Positions 20,605 through 32,311 of a stretch of DNA of 64,000 nucleotides are shown piece after piece. The notes beneath the pieces are model-generated. The model saw only the letters and a program-made list of their open reading frames with translations. It had not been told where the DNA came from and searched no databases. Location of the stretch: assembly GCA_947044405.1 (NCBI GenBank), contig CAMRHE010000458.1, positions 1 through 64,000 of the forward strand, read 5' to 3'. Origin of the DNA: Leptodactylus fallax (taxonomy: Eukaryota > Chordata > Amphibia > Anura > Leptodactylidae). A program made the translations under genes and the position numbers. How positions within the stretch are numbered: position 1 is the stretch's first letter; each line of letters begins with the position of its first letter.

Positions 20605-20967
20605 TAATATTGTCACAGAATTTGCACAGGAAATGTCTGAAGAGGTAACTTTGAATCCAAAGTTATCTAAAGAAGAACACTGTAACATGAGGTAGGTTAT
20701 TGGGTCTAGTTCACATGTTTTTGGAAGTAAGCCTGGCCGTGTGTCTTTAGTTTTTCATGCGATAAATACTGAGGATCATGCGCCTATCAGGCAGAAACCT
20801 TATCGAATACCAGAAAAATTAAAGAGTGAGACTGAAAATGAGGTTCAGGAAATGCTTAAATTGGGAGTTATTGAACCCTCCAAAAGTCCTTGGTCATCGC
20901 ATGTAGTGATGGTTGGGAAAAAAGATGGTACAATAACATTTTGCATAGATTTTCGTAAAATGAATGC
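20605..20967 (+). pseudogene. gypsy RT, N-terminal part
   Basis: After the Tc1-like insertion the gypsy frame resumes with SEEVTLNPKLSKEEHCNM and then, from 20741, VSLVFHAINTEDHAPIRQK, PYRIPEKLK, LKLGVIEPSKSPWSSHVVM and KKDGTITFCIDFRKMNA. These are the fingers motifs of Ty3/gypsy RT. There is a stop near 20696. The sequence breaks at the TA (20968-20969) of the next Tc1-like element. Confidence 0.88.
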
Positions 20968-20969
20968 TA

Positions 20970-22501
20970 CAGTTGTGCTAAAAAGTTTACATACCCTGGC
21001 AGATTTTTTGTTTGGCCTTTTTTTCAGAGAATATGAATGATAACACAAAAACTTTTTCTCCACTCATGGTTAGTGGTTGGTTGAAGCCATTTATTGTCAA
21101 ACTTTTGTGTTTTCTCTTTTTAAATCATAATGACAACCAAAAAACATCAAAATGACCCTGTTTAAAACTTCACATACCCCAGTACTTAATACCGTGTATT
21201 GCCTCCGCTATCATCAATGACAGCTTGAAGTCTTTTGTGGTAGTTGTGGATGAGGCTCTTTATTTTCTCAGATGGTAAAACTGCCCAATCTTCTTGGCAA
21301 AAAGTCTCCAGTTCCTGTAAATTCCTGGTCTTGCAAGTACTGCACGCTTGAGATCTCCCCAGAGTGGCTCAATGATATTGAGCTCAGGAGACTGAGATGG
21401 CCACTCCAGAACCTTCACTTTCTTCTGCTAAAGCCAATGACAGGTCGACTTGGCCTTGTGTTTTGAATTGTTGTCATGTTGGAACGTCCAAGTATGTCCC
21501 ATGTGCAGCTTCCTGGCTGATGAGTGCAAATTTGCCTCCAGTATTTGCTGATAATATGCTGTATTCATCTTTCCTTCAACTTTGACCAAGTTTGCTGTGC
21601 CTTTGAAGCTCACACATCCCCACATCATCTGTGATCCACCTCCATGCTTTACAGTAGAAATGGTGTTCCTTTCATCATAGGCCTTGTTGACACCTCTCCA
21701 AATGTAACGTTTATGGTTGTGGTCAAAAAGTTTGATTTTTGTCTCATCACTCCAAATTACCTTGTTCCAGAAGTTTCGAGGCTTGTCTCTGTGTTGTTTG
21801 GCGTATTGAAGGCGAGATTCTTTGTGGTATTTGCGCAGTAATGGCTTTCTTCTGGAAACTCGACCATGCAGCCCATTTTTCTTCAAGTGCCTCCTTATTG
21901 TGCATCTTGAAACAGCCACACCGATAGTTTTCAGAGAGTCCTGTATTTCAGCTGATGTTATGTGTGGGTTTTTCTTTGCATCCCGAAAAATTTTCTGGGA
22001 TGGCAATTTTTGGTTGGCATTATCAATTCCTTGGATATCTTTTTGTATCCCTTTCCTGTTTTATACAATTAAACTACCTTTTACCATAGATCCGTGGACA
22101 ATTCTTTTGCTTTCCCCATGACTCACAATCCAGAAACGTGAGTGGCTGGAGGAAAGATGCTACAGTCTGTCTGGATCCCAGAAACTCACTCAGCTTTTAT
22201 GCACACACACTGATTACAAGCAAACAGGTCACAGATGAGGATGTTACCTTTAGTAGCCATTCAAACTTCTGGGCATGTTATCAGGCCAAAATCACCAGGG
22301 TATGTGAACTTTTGAACAGGGTCATTTTGATGTTTTTGGTTGTCATTATGATTTAAAAAGAGAAAACACAGAATTTTGACAATAAATGGCTTCAACCAAC
22401 CACTAACCATGAGTGGAGAAAAATTTTTTGTTGTTATTCATATTCTCTGAAAAAAGGCCAAAAAAAAACTAAAAATCTATATAAACATTTTAGCACAACT
22501 G
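20970..22501 (-). mobile_element. Tc1-like element B
   Basis: The ends are CAGTTGTGCTAAAAAG and its complement TTTAGCACAACTG, flanked by TA at 20968-20969 and 22502-22503. It carries one decayed transposase on the minus strand and splits the gypsy RT. Confidence 0.9.
21190..22130 (-). pseudogene. Tc1-like transposase, frameshifted
   Basis: The best frame (22006-21428) has a helix-turn-helix part (KKNPHITSAEIQDSLK), [34 protein letters not shown] and the damaged catalytic block FQHDNNSKHKAKS. Upstream a piece beginning MGKAKELSTDLW near 22120 has stops. The rest of the C-terminus (21190-21430) is in another frame. The second DND motif is DNN here, with a frameshift soon after. Confidence 0.82.
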
Positions 22502-22503
22502 TA

Positions 22504-22782
22504 TATCTAGTTTTGACAATTACCCAATTATGCATATTTATGAGCTCATAGATAGATTGTAGTGTGCAGAATATATTTCTACCCTAGATTTATGTAATGG
22601 TTATTGGCAAATTCCACTTGATGAGAAATCAAAAGAAAAAAACTGCCTTTGTGCTGCCTAGTGGTTCGTATCAGTTCAGGAACATGCCATTTGGTCTTTA
22701 TGGTGCTCCAGCCATGTTTCAAAGAGCCATGGACTTACTCATGAAGGATCATATGGAGTACAGTGATGCTTATTTAGATGAC
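22504..22782 (+). pseudogene. gypsy RT, palm part
   Basis: The frame gives KKTAFVLPSGSYQFRNM, PFGLYGAPAMFQRAMDLLMK and AYLDD at the end. YLDD is the catalytic motif of RT. It is cut three bases later by the solo LTR at 22783. Confidence 0.9.
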
Positions 22783-23447
22783 TGTAACGTCTCTGCCTGT
22801 TCGGGTCTCTGCGCAACCCCTCCCCTCGCACGCTGTGGCGCAGGAGGCATGTTCAGTTTGATGCCTTGCGTTCCTGTTGCTCCGTCTGAACACTGTCCTA
22901 GTACCTCTTGTCTGTAATTGAATTTCAGCCACACCTGTCTTCTGCACCTTTGTTCCCTCCGCTCCTCAAACAGTTAATCATAGCCTTGCCTGTGTGATTG
23001 ACAGCCTATCGACCAATCAAGCCTGGGACAGATTCTGGACTTCCTATAAACAGGTCGTCTGCTCACACATGGGTGCTGGCTATTGCAACTCTGTCCTGTG
23101 ACTTTGTTCCTTGCTTGCTGTGCTCTTACTATTGAATTGTATTCTGACTTCTGACCTTTGTCTGCCCTTGTGATTACTCTTTTGGATTTCGATTTGGTAC
23201 TACTTTGTCTCTCTGGTTTTGACCCTTGGCTTGCTGACTCCTCTTCTGTGTTGTTTGTCTTGTCTTGTTCTGTGTTACACTTATTCAGAGAAAGGATCGC
23301 TGCCAAGTTGTTTCTGTCATCAGGACAGTGAGACAAGTAGGCATGGCCAGGGGCTGGGTGGAGTTTAGGGCTCACTGGCTGTTATTCCCTTCCTCCGAGG
23401 TTTCAGCAGCAGCACTAAAGTATTGCTCAACTGCCAACTCCCTTACA
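22783..23447 (+). repeat. solo LTR with 5-bp duplication
   Basis: The 665-bp insert starts TGTAACGTCTC and ends CCCTTACA and is flanked on both sides by ATGAC (22778-22782 and 23448-23452). No internal genes remain, so it is a solo LTR left by recombination. Its R/U5-like part is also found in reverse at 32312-33065. Orientation follows a possible TATAAA near 23045 and the match to that copy. Confidence 0.9.
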
Positions 23448-23452
23448 ATGAC

Positions 23453-24256
23453 GTTGTAATTTTTAGCAAATCAAGGGAAGACCACTTGTATCACTTGGAA
23501 AAGATAATAACTGAAATTGAGAAAGCTGGTTTTACAATTAATCCAGGTAAATGTGCTTTGCGATTTCAAGAAACAAAGTACCTTGAGTTTATTGTGGGTA
23601 ATGGTAAAGTAAGGCCAGAAATATCAAAAGTACAAGCCGTTCACTCTGTTACTATTCCAGCCACAAAAAAAGAAGTCAGATCATTTTTAGGTCTTGTTAG
23701 CTATTATAGATGTTTTATTCCAAAATTTGCTACAATAGTTGCTCCCTTAACCTAACTAAAAAGAACAGGAGAGAGGTAGTGGTATGGACAAGAGAATGTG
23801 AACTAGCTTTTGAACAAATAAAATAAATTTTATGTAAAGAACTGGTCCTGCAAAGCCTGAACTTTGACAAACCATTTATTGTACAGACTGATGCATCAGA
23901 GGTGGGACTTGGTGCAGTCCTAAGTCAAGAGAATAATAGTGAGGAACACCCTATTCTTTGAGTAGGAAACTTTTCCCCTCCATGAACAAAAGTATTCTAC
24001 TATTTATAAAGAAGGACTAGCAATTAAATGGGCTTTGGAGGCATTACGCTATTATTTACTAGGAAGAGAGTTTTCTTTGGTAACAGATCATCATCCCCTC
24101 ACTTGGATTCATACCATGAAAGACAAAAATGCCAGAATTACTAGGTGGTATTTAGTATTACAGCCATTTAAATTTGAGATACAACATCGGTCAGGGGCGA
24201 AGCACCAAAATGCCGATCATTTGTCTAAGTATGGTGCTGAAATAAAAGTTGTCTGA
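23453..24256 (+). pseudogene. gypsy RT thumb and RNase H, broken
   Basis: The frame from 23453 gives VVIFSKSREDHLYHLEKII, INPGKCALRF, VRSFLGLVSYYRCFIPKF. After a stop near 23755 the next pieces include an RNase H beginning (QTDASEVGLGAVLSQ) with stops and frame changes. From 24035 it reads EALRYYLLGREFSLVTDHHP, ARITRWYLVLQPFKFEIQHR and NADHLSKYG, the end of RNase H. A stop follows at 24254. No integrase lies between this and the LTR. Confidence 0.88.
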
Positions 24257-24276
24257 AGAAGGACAAGCTTCCTCTT

Positions 24277-24289
24277 AAGGGGGAAGGAA
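24277..24289 (+). other. polypurine tract of gypsy relic
   Basis: AAGGGGGAAGGAA lies just before TGTGAAGAGG, the LTR start, and just after the RNase H stop. It supports RNase H as the last pol domain of this element. Confidence 0.8.
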
Positions 24290-24934
24290 TGTGAAGAGGT
24301 AAAATGTTTTGCTTTATGTTTACAACTGATCTCCTCTTTGTAACCTTGGTTGTGGTACATGAGTTCCCCAGGTCTGGTAAATCCTTCATGTGAATGTTCT
24401 ATTACTGCTTCTTATTTCTTTCTTTTCTCATTAGGCCGGCCACCTAATGCTCGATTTTTATACTCTTTCTGGTCTTGCCATTCGGGAACAATGTACCAAA
24501 ACTAAGGAAATGTTCACACCAATATGGATTGAAAGAAGTGTTTTTTTTTTGTTTTTTTTTACTTACCTGCAGTAGTGGAGCTGTAGTAGGGTGTGTCTGC
24601 CCTGACTTTATAAGAGGCAAGTCTGCAACAACTCTAGTGTTTTATAGAGAAAACTGCATAGGATAATGGGAAATATCTATGGTATAAAAGGATACCATTA
24701 GGCAGAAAGCTGGGTTGTTGGTGGTGTTTTTTTATCCCTTGTTGGTGGAGTTGATATAGTGGAAAATCTGTGGGACTACAGCAGCCTGAAATGCAAGGAT
24801 TTTGTTGTACACAGTATGGATATTTTCTGATGAATTACTTTTTTGTTAAAATTGGACTTCCTAAAATAAACTCCTTTTGGATTTCTTTTCATCAATCAAG
24901 GTCTGATTGTTTTTGGAAAATCCCATGCTTCACA
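24290..24934 (+). repeat. 3' LTR of Gmr1-like relic
   Basis: It starts TGTGAAG and ends CTTCACA, exact inverted termini, about 645 bp. It contains GGTATAAAAGG near 24681 and AAAATAAACTCC near 24863, plausible promoter and polyadenylation signals. A T run is at 24540. Confidence 0.75.
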
Positions 24935-24939
24935 CAGCG

Positions 24940-27275
24940 ATTTTCCAAATTTTTACAAAGGGTTAAAGAAGAAAAAATACACCACAGTTTGTTACACAAT
25001 TTCTCCTGAACACGGGGATACCCCATATGTGGTCGTAAACTGCTGTATGGGTACATGGTGAGGCTCAGAATGGAATGAGCACTATTTGGCTTTTGGAGGG
25101 CAGATTTTACTGGAATAGTTTTCAGGTGCCATGTCGCATTTGCAGTACTAATACAATTGAAACCCCCCAAAAGTGATCCAATTTTAGAAACTACACCCCA
25201 CAAGGAATTTCTCAAGGGGTATTATCATTTTGCGCCCAAGAGTGTTATCCAAAAATGAATGTACAAAGTAAAAATTTTAATTTTTTTTTAGAAATACAGT
25301 ATGCCATTTCAGTGCCCAATATGTTGTGCCCACTTTGAGCCAGCAGAGACACACACTCCTAAAACTATTGAGTGGGTTATCCTGGTTACAACAGCTTTTG
25401 GAGCGTTCATCTCTGATATAAGCCGGGTACAACATATTGTGCACTGAAATTATGTATTCCTGGAAAAATTGCAATTTTCACCTTTCACCATCTTCTGTGT
25501 ATTCATTTCTGGAAAATAAATTAATGCAACACTTGGGGGTTAAAAATGCTCATTGTACCCCTGGATTAATTTCTTCAGGGATGTAGTTTCCAAAATGGTG
25601 TTGTTATGATTCAGATGCAAGGTAAGGAATGTATTGGTCTACAGGAGAGCAGCAGCAGAAATGGGCAGACAACTGCGAGCAGTAGAAAGTGCTACTTAAA
25701 GGCAAAATACTACTGCGAGCCAAGACCGGCCTCAGACGCCTTCACCAGAGCTCCTCACAAGAAGAGATAGATTTTCGCTGAATCTGAAGACCGGAATTGT
25801 CACCAGAACAGAAAGTATATTACAAATAAATGCACTGCAACAGAAGCCTACACCAAATCCACACACTACTCACAGGGACAGAGAAAACAGAATGGTCGAC
25901 AATCACGGGTCAGCAGCTGAGGAGTGCAACACAGATCCAAATCACAAGACGAAGATAAATCCGAGAAACAAAAAACAATAGTCAGAACCGATCAGGAATG
26001 CCAGGACAAAAGAGGAATCCAGGTACACAGCCAAAGGTCAGGTATAGGAGCAGTCAAATCAAAGTCAGGCGCTTAGCAAGAGTTTAGGAAACTGATACCC
26101 AGCAAAGCTGAGTGAGGAGGGAGTGGTTTAAAAAGGCCTGCTCAGAAAGCTTCCCTATGTTGTCATGGCAACCTTAAAGCAGCAACCACCAATCCTTCTT
26201 TATGTTGACCTGACAACTTTAAAGCAGCAACAACAGATGTAACATCCCTGACAGGTGTCACTTGTCAGGGGATTCCACTTTTCTGGCATTTCAGGAGCTC
26301 TGCAAAAGTGTCATAGTGTCCAAAAATCAAACTGGCTAAATCTGTGCACCAAAAACCAAATAACGCTCTTTCCCTTCTGTGCCTGGTTGTGTGCCCAAAT
26401 ATCAGTTTATATCCACATCCCCTAAGGAGTGACCCCATTGCGAAAACTGCACCCCTCAAAGAATTTATCAAGGGGTGTAGTGAGCATTAGTATCCTAGAT
26501 GTGAATGTGCAGCGGATGGTGAAGAGTGAATATGTAATCTGTGCAGAGCGCATTGGGAACACCAAATTCCCTACTATTTCCCCAGTAGCTCCTATGATTG
26601 GGGGGGGTCACTTCTGGTTTCTTTTCCCTCATAAGCTCTAAATCTGGGGTGTACCTTGATATATGCTCGCACAGCTTATATATTCTCTTCGTGCCACAGC
26701 CAGTTGTGTTCTAATGATTTGGCGATTTTTGGGGTTTTTGTCTTCACATTGTGCAAGCTATATTTTTTTTATTTTACTGGTGATGAGATGCATTTTATAA
26801 TGACACCATTTTTGGGTGCCTATAACTAAATTTTATTAACTCTTTTTTTGCGTTTTACCTTTTAAATTTTTGGCCATGCAGAATATAGCATAAGTAACAT
26901 GTTACCTTTATTCTGTTCTTCGGTACGATTACTGCGATACCTAATTTATATTTTTTTATGCGATACTAATTTTGCAGAACAAAGACCCATTTGGGAAAAG
27001 AAATCAATTATTTTTGCATCGCCATGTTCTGAGATGCGTAACATTTTTATTTTTTGGTTTACAGAGTTGGTTAGGGGCTTATTTTTTTGCGGGACAACCT
27101 GTGCTTTTTATTGGTACTCTTTTGGGGTTCCAATGACTTTTTGATCACTTTTTATAGCACATTTTGTAGCACATTTTCCATTTTTTTTTCTGACATTCAC
27201 CGTGTAGGTTAAATATTGTTTCACTTTTATTGTACAGGCTGTTACGGACGCAGCAATCCCAAATATGTGTTGTTT

Positions 27276-27280
<5 letters not shown>
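24940..27280. repeat. long dispersed anuran-type repeat, split by a solo LTR
   Basis: This A/T-rich sequence carries motifs such as CTACACCCCACAAGGAATTT and its inverse CACCCCTCAAAGAATTTATC. It matches, in opposite or mixed orientation, 60600-61410 and 62520-64000. It has no coding capacity that I can recognise. Confidence 0.65.
25602..26253 (-). repeat. solo LTR with 5-bp duplication
   Basis: The 652-bp insert starts TGTTATGATTC and ends CATCCCTGACA and is flanked by GGTGT at 25597-25601 and 26254-26258. It interrupts the long repeat. The composition of the reverse complement (runs of TGACCTTTGG type) suggests minus orientation. Confidence 0.85.
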
Positions 27281-27447
<167 letters not shown>

Positions 27448-27559
27448 GTATATACAGTCTGTAGAGGAAGTCAGCCTAGGCAGGATCAACCAGGTATTGG
27501 GGGCTCCTAGCACCCCAGGGTCACTGGCCAGACCTCGGGCTGCCAAAAATGCATAACGG

Positions 27560-28165
27560 AACAATTTGACCCACAAAAAAACTTGATGATAGAGTGCATT
27601 TTTGGCCTAAAGAGTAGATTTAGATACTTGGACTTTGGAGAGTCTCTTTTATATAATACAATGTATGTTTGTAAACTCATGCCTGTGCCGTACTACATAA
27701 TATTGCAAACAATTATAAAATGCATATAAGCATATCAAATGATTTAAAAGATCTGATACATTTTTGGAGAATAAAGTAGTTCAGGTGTAATGATGGAAAT
27801 ATAGGTCAAACACAAGGAATTTCTCAAGTTTTTTTTTTTTTTTTTGCTTTACAATCACGGAACTATTTTTGACTTGTGGTAACATATAATAGGTACATGA
27901 TTAAGCATGTCTTCCAGAAAATTCTTAAGATAATTTTGTGAAAAGTTATAATAAGTTTAAGTTTAGAATAAACTAGTTCATGAAAATAAAGGAAATAGAA
28001 GTTTGTACAGTGTAGTGATTAATTTCATTTAAAAAAATTGCACCTTGAACAGTGAAAAAGTACATTTTAAAGTTACATCCTTCTTTTTTTAAAAATCTGT
28101 ATAGTATCACTAAAAGATTTTCCCTGGAAAAATACAACCCCAAACAATAATTTCAATAGTATTAG
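27560..28165. other. gene-free stretch
   Basis: A/T-rich sequence with a T run at about 27830-27845. I see no gene or clear element. Confidence 0.6.
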
Positions 28166-28171
28166 CCTACG

Positions 28172-29718
28172 CAGTGCCTTGCAAAAGTAGTCATATCCCT
28201 TAAACTTGTTCACATTTTGTCACCTTACAACCACAAACTTAAATGTATTTTATTGAGATTTTAAGTGATAGACCAACACAAAGTAGCAGGTAATTGTGAA
28301 GTGAAACGAAAATTATACATGGTTTTCAAAATTTTAAGCAAATAAAACTCTGAAAAGTGTGACGTGTAAAAGAATTCATTCCCCTGTACTCTGATACCCC
28401 TAAATAAAATCCAGTGCAATCAATTGCCTTCAGAAGTCACTTAATTAGTTAATAGAGTCCAGCTATGTGTAATTTAGTCTCAGTATAAATACACCTGTTC
28501 CGTGAAGGCCTCAGTGTACACTGGTGAACAAACAGCATCAGAAGACCAAGGAACTCACTAGACAGGTCAGAGATAAAGTTGTGGAGAAGTTAAAAGCAGG
28601 GTTAGGTTATAAAAACATATCTCAAGCTTTGAGCATCCCAAGGAGCACTGTTCAATCCATGATCCAAAAATGGAAAGAGTATTCTACAACTGCAAACCTA
28701 CCAAGACATGGCTGTCCAGGAAGCAGCCAAGAGGCCCATGGTCACTCTGGAGGATCTGTAGAAACCTACAGCTCAGGTGGGTGAATCTGTCCACAGGACA
28801 AGTCATGCACTCCAAAATCTGGCCTTTATGGAAGAATGGCAAGAAGAAAACCATTGTTGAAAGAAAGACATAAGAAGTGCAGTGTGCAGTTTGGCACAAG
28901 CCATATATGGGATATAACAAACATGTGGAAGAAGGTGCTCTGGTCAGATGAGAGCAAAGTTGAACTTTTTGCCTAAATGCCAAGTGCTATGTGTCGTGGA
29001 AAAGTAACACTGCTCATCACCCTGAACACACCATCCCCACTGCGAAACATGGTGGTGGAAGCATCATGCTATGTGGATGCTTTTCTTCAGCAGGGAAAGG
29101 GTAGCTGGTCAGAGTTGATGGGAAGATGGATGGAGCTAGATACTGGCAATCCTGGAATAAAACCTGTTGGAGGTTGCAAAAGATTCGAGACTGGGAAGGA
29201 GATTCACCTTCCAGCAAGACAATGACCCTAAACATACAGCCAGAGCTACAGTGGAATTGTTTAGATCAAAGAATATTCATGTGTTAGAATAGCCCAGTCA
29301 AAGTCCAGACCTAAATCCTATTGAGCATCTGTGGCAAGACATGAAAATTACTGTTCACAGGTGCTCTCCATCCAATCTGGCTGAGCTTGAGCTATTTTGC
29401 AAAGAAGAGTGAGCAAAAATCTCTGTCTCTAGATGTGGAAAGCTGGTAGAGACATACCCCAAAATAATTGCAGCTGTAATTGCAGTGAAAGGTGGCTCTA
29501 CAAAGTATTGATATAGGGGGGCTGAATACTTTTGCATGTCACACTTTTCAGATTTTTATTTGATTAAAATTTTGAAAACCATGTATCATTTTCATTTCAC
29601 TTCACAATTATCTGCTACTTTGTGTTTATCACTTAAAATCTCAATAAAAAACATTTAAGTTTGTGGTTGTAAGGTGACAAAATGTGAATAAGGGGTACCA
29701 ATACTTTTGCAAGCCACT
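28172..29718 (+). mobile_element. Tc1-like element C
   Basis: The left end is CAGTGCCTTGCAAAAGTA and the right end is TTTTGCAAGCCACT followed by ATA. The left TA lies two bases away and the last base at the right is changed, so the ends are slightly decayed. Same family as element L. Confidence 0.85.
28524..29510 (+). pseudogene. Tc1-like transposase, multiply broken
   Basis: The first frame gives KTKELTRQVRDKVVEKLKAG, GYKNISQALSIPRSTV and SMIQKWKEY, the paired-like DNA-binding domain. After 28720 frame changes and stops are frequent. Recognisable later pieces include [18 protein letters not shown] and, in another frame, C-terminal CKEEWAKI-like residues. The catalytic triad cannot be read in one frame. 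Confidence 0.85.
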
Positions 29719-29722
29719 ATAT

Positions 29723-29946
29723 CTCAGGATCCGTTAGGACTATGAAGATGATCTTGGATTCATTTTAAAAATGCTGACAGGAATTGAGATCTGCATTGGG
29801 ATGTCAATGCCAAACATAGTTTTCACCAGCAAATCGCTCTGGATCTGTAAGGGTTATCATGATGATCTTGGAATTGTTTTACAGATGAGATTCTCATCTT
29901 TAAAATTAATCCAAGATCATCTTCATAACCCTAAAAGATCCTGAGA
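29723..29946. repeat. small foldback MITE
   Basis: The left arm (29723-29770, starting TCTCAGGATCCGTTAGG) pairs with the right arm (29899-29946, ending CTAAAAGATCCTGAGA) as an imperfect inverted repeat about 48 bp long. It directly abuts Tc1-like element C. Confidence 0.75.
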
Positions 29947-29977
29947 AATCGGATCTTAAAGTGGCCCTGATGAACAG

Positions 29978-30196
29978 TATTAGGGTACAGTCACACCTGC
30001 GTTCTGTGACCGTTCAGGGATTCCGTCCCCCATTCCACTTGAGAAATGTGGAGAGAAAAGTCCTGCAAGCAGTGGAAACCCGGTGGACCCCATTATAGTC
30101 TATGGGTTCCGCGGGTAACTGCTTTTTAAGCAGATTGGGTTTGTTATTCGGGTCCAAAGAACAGAAACCCCCAATATAGGTGTGAACCTAGCGTCA
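29978..30196. repeat. short MITE-like repeat with GTGTGAACCTAG end
   Basis: The sequence between TTAGGGTACAGTCACACCTG and AATAGGTGTGAACCTAGCG has imperfect inverted ends. A similar unit is at 34108-34274. Such units are very common in frog DNA by recall. Confidence 0.5.
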
Positions 30197-30239
30197 CAAG
30201 CATCAAATCTTGACACCTAACTGCGTGCACATAGTGTAA

Positions 30240-30269
30240 CAGTCTCTCCCCCTCTCTCTCTCTCTCTCT

Positions 30270-30309
<40 letters not shown>
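30240..30309. repeat. TC/TA microsatellite
   Basis: A CT run is followed by a TA run that reaches the TA target site of Tc1-like element D. Confidence 0.95.
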
Positions 30310-30312
<3 letters not shown>

Positions 30313-31909
30313 TGGGGAAAAAAAGTATTTAGTCAGCCACCAATTGTGCAAGTTCTCCCACTTAAAAAGATGAGAGGCCTGTAATTGACATCATAGGTAG
30401 ACCTCAACTATAAGAGACAAAATGAGAAAACATATCTAGAAAATCACATTGTCTGATTTTTTAAGAATTTATTTGCAAATTATGGTGGAAAATAAGTATT
30501 TGGTCACCTACAAACAAGCAAGATTTCTGGCTCACACAGACTTGTAACTTCTTCTTTAAGATGCTCCTCTGTCCTCCATTCATTACCTATTGTAATGGCA
30601 CCTGTTTGAAATTGTTATCAGTATAAAAGACACCTGTCCACAACCTCAAACAGTCACACTCCAAACTCCACTATGGTGAAGACCAAAGAGCTTTGGAAGG
30701 ACACCAGAAACAAAATTATAGACCTGCACCAGGCTGGGAAGACTGAATCTGCAAAAGGCAAGCAGCTTGGTGTGAAGAAATCAACTGTGGGAACAATAAT
30801 TATAAAATGAAAGACATACAAGACCACTGATAATCTCCCTCGTTCAGGAGCTCCACACAAGCTCTCACCCCGTGGAGTCAAAATGATCACAAGAACAGTG
30901 AGCAAAAATCCCAGAACCACACGGGGGGACCTAGTGAATGACCTGCAGAAAGTTGGGACTAACGTAACAAAGGCTACCGTCAGTAATACACTACGCCGCC
31001 AGGGACTCAGATCCTGCAGTGCCAGACGTGTCCCCCTGCTTAAGCCAGTACATATCTGGGCCCGTCTGAAGTTTGCTAGAGAGCATTTGGATGTTCCAGA
31101 AGAGTATTGGGAGAATGTCATATGGTCAGATGAAACCAAAGTAGAACTGTTTGGTAGAAACACAACTCGTCATGTTTGGAGGAGAGTGAATGCTGAGTTG
31201 CATCCAAAGAACATCATACCTACTGTGAAGCATGGGGGTGGCAACATCATGCTTTGGGGCTGTTTCTCTGCAAAGGGACCAGGATGACTGATCCATGTAC
31301 ATGAAAGAATGAATGGGGCCATGTATCGTGAGATTTTGAGTGCAAACCTCCTTCCATCAGCAAGGGCATTGAAGATGAAACATGGCTGTGTCTTCAGCAT
31401 GACAATGATCCCAAGCAGAGCGCCAGGGCAACAAAGGAGTGGCTTCGTAAGAAGCATTTCAAGGTCCTGGAGTGGCCTAGCCAGTCTCCAGATCTCAACC
31501 CCATGGAAAACCTTTGGAGGGAGTTGAAAGTCCGTGTTGCCCAGCGACAGCCCCAAAACATCACTGCTCTAGAGGAGATCTGCATGGAGAAATGGGCCAA
31601 CATACCAGCAACAGTGTGTGCCAACCTTGTGAAGACTTACAGAAAACGTTTGACCTCTGTCATTGCCAACAAAGGATATATACCAATATATTGAGATGAA
31701 CTTTTGTTATTGACCAAATACTTATTTTCCACCATAATTTGCAAATAAATTCTTTAAAAATCAGACAATGTGATTTTCTAGATATGTTTTCTCATTTTGT
31801 CTCTCATAGTTGAGGTCTACCTATGATGTCAATTACAGGCCTCTCTCATCTTTTTAAGTGGGAGAACTTGCACAATTGGTGGCTGACTAGATACTTTTTT
31901 TCCCCACTG
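30310..31909 (+). mobile_element. Tc1-like element D
   Basis: The ends are CAGTGGGGAAAAAAAG and TTTTTCCCCACTG, flanked by TA at 30308-30309 and 31910-31911. It inserted at the end of a TA microsatellite. Element G is of the same family. Confidence 0.93.
30673..31694 (+). pseudogene. Tc1-like transposase, broken
   Basis: An ATG at 30673 begins [21 protein letters not shown] stop occurs near 30808. From 30883 the frame gives [40 protein letters not shown] and KHGGGNIMLWGCFSAKGPG before a TGA at 31285. The remaining C-terminal part continues in changing frames to about 31694 ([11 protein letters not shown] in a shadow frame, [19 protein letters not shown] in the true one). Confidence 0.88.
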
Positions 31910-31994
31910 TATAGATTATAGATAGGACATGTAGCAGGAATTCAGACTCTTAAAAAATTAGAAAGCATAGTGTATATAAACATACTTAGATATA

Positions 31995-32311
31995 CAGTGG
32001 GTACGGAAAGTATTCAGACCTCTTTAAATTTTTCACTCTTTCTTTCATTGCAGCCATTTGCTAAAAGCAAAAAAGTTCATTTTATTTCTCATTAATGTAC
32101 ACTCAGCACCCCATCTTGACAGAAAAAAAACTGAAATATCACATGGTCATATTTTTCAGACTCTTTGCTGTGACACTCATATTTAATTCATATGCTGTCC
32201 ATTTCCTTCTGATCCTCCTTGAGATGATTCTACTCCTTCATTGGAGTCCAGCTGTGTTTAATTAAACTGATTGGACTTGATTAGGAAAGGCACACACCTG
32301 TTGTTAGGGTC
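31995..32311 (+). mobile_element. Tc1-like element E, 5' fragment
   Basis: It begins CAGTGGGTACGG after TATA and matches the end of elements A and F, then continues through the subterminal region to CACACACCTGT. The transposase and right end are missing. The break coincides with the start of an LTR-like sequence at 32312. Confidence 0.85.

Larger units (their letters stand above)
17900..24934 (+). mobile_element. gypsy retrotransposon relic with integrase upstream of RT (Gmr1-like order)
   Basis: Fragments in one orientation read integrase zinc domain, integrase core, GPY-type tail, then RT, RNase H, polypurine tract and LTR. RNase H abuts the 3' LTR, so integrase did not follow it. The two gaps inside RT and between IN and RT are filled by Tc1-like elements flanked by TA (18970-20602 and 20970-22501), and a solo LTR with a 5-bp duplication (22783-23447) splits RT just after YLDD. 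Removing these leaves a continuous IN-RT-RH. This order is known from Gmr1-like Ty3/gypsy elements of deuterostomes. The gag, protease and 5' LTR are absent. Confidence 0.85.
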
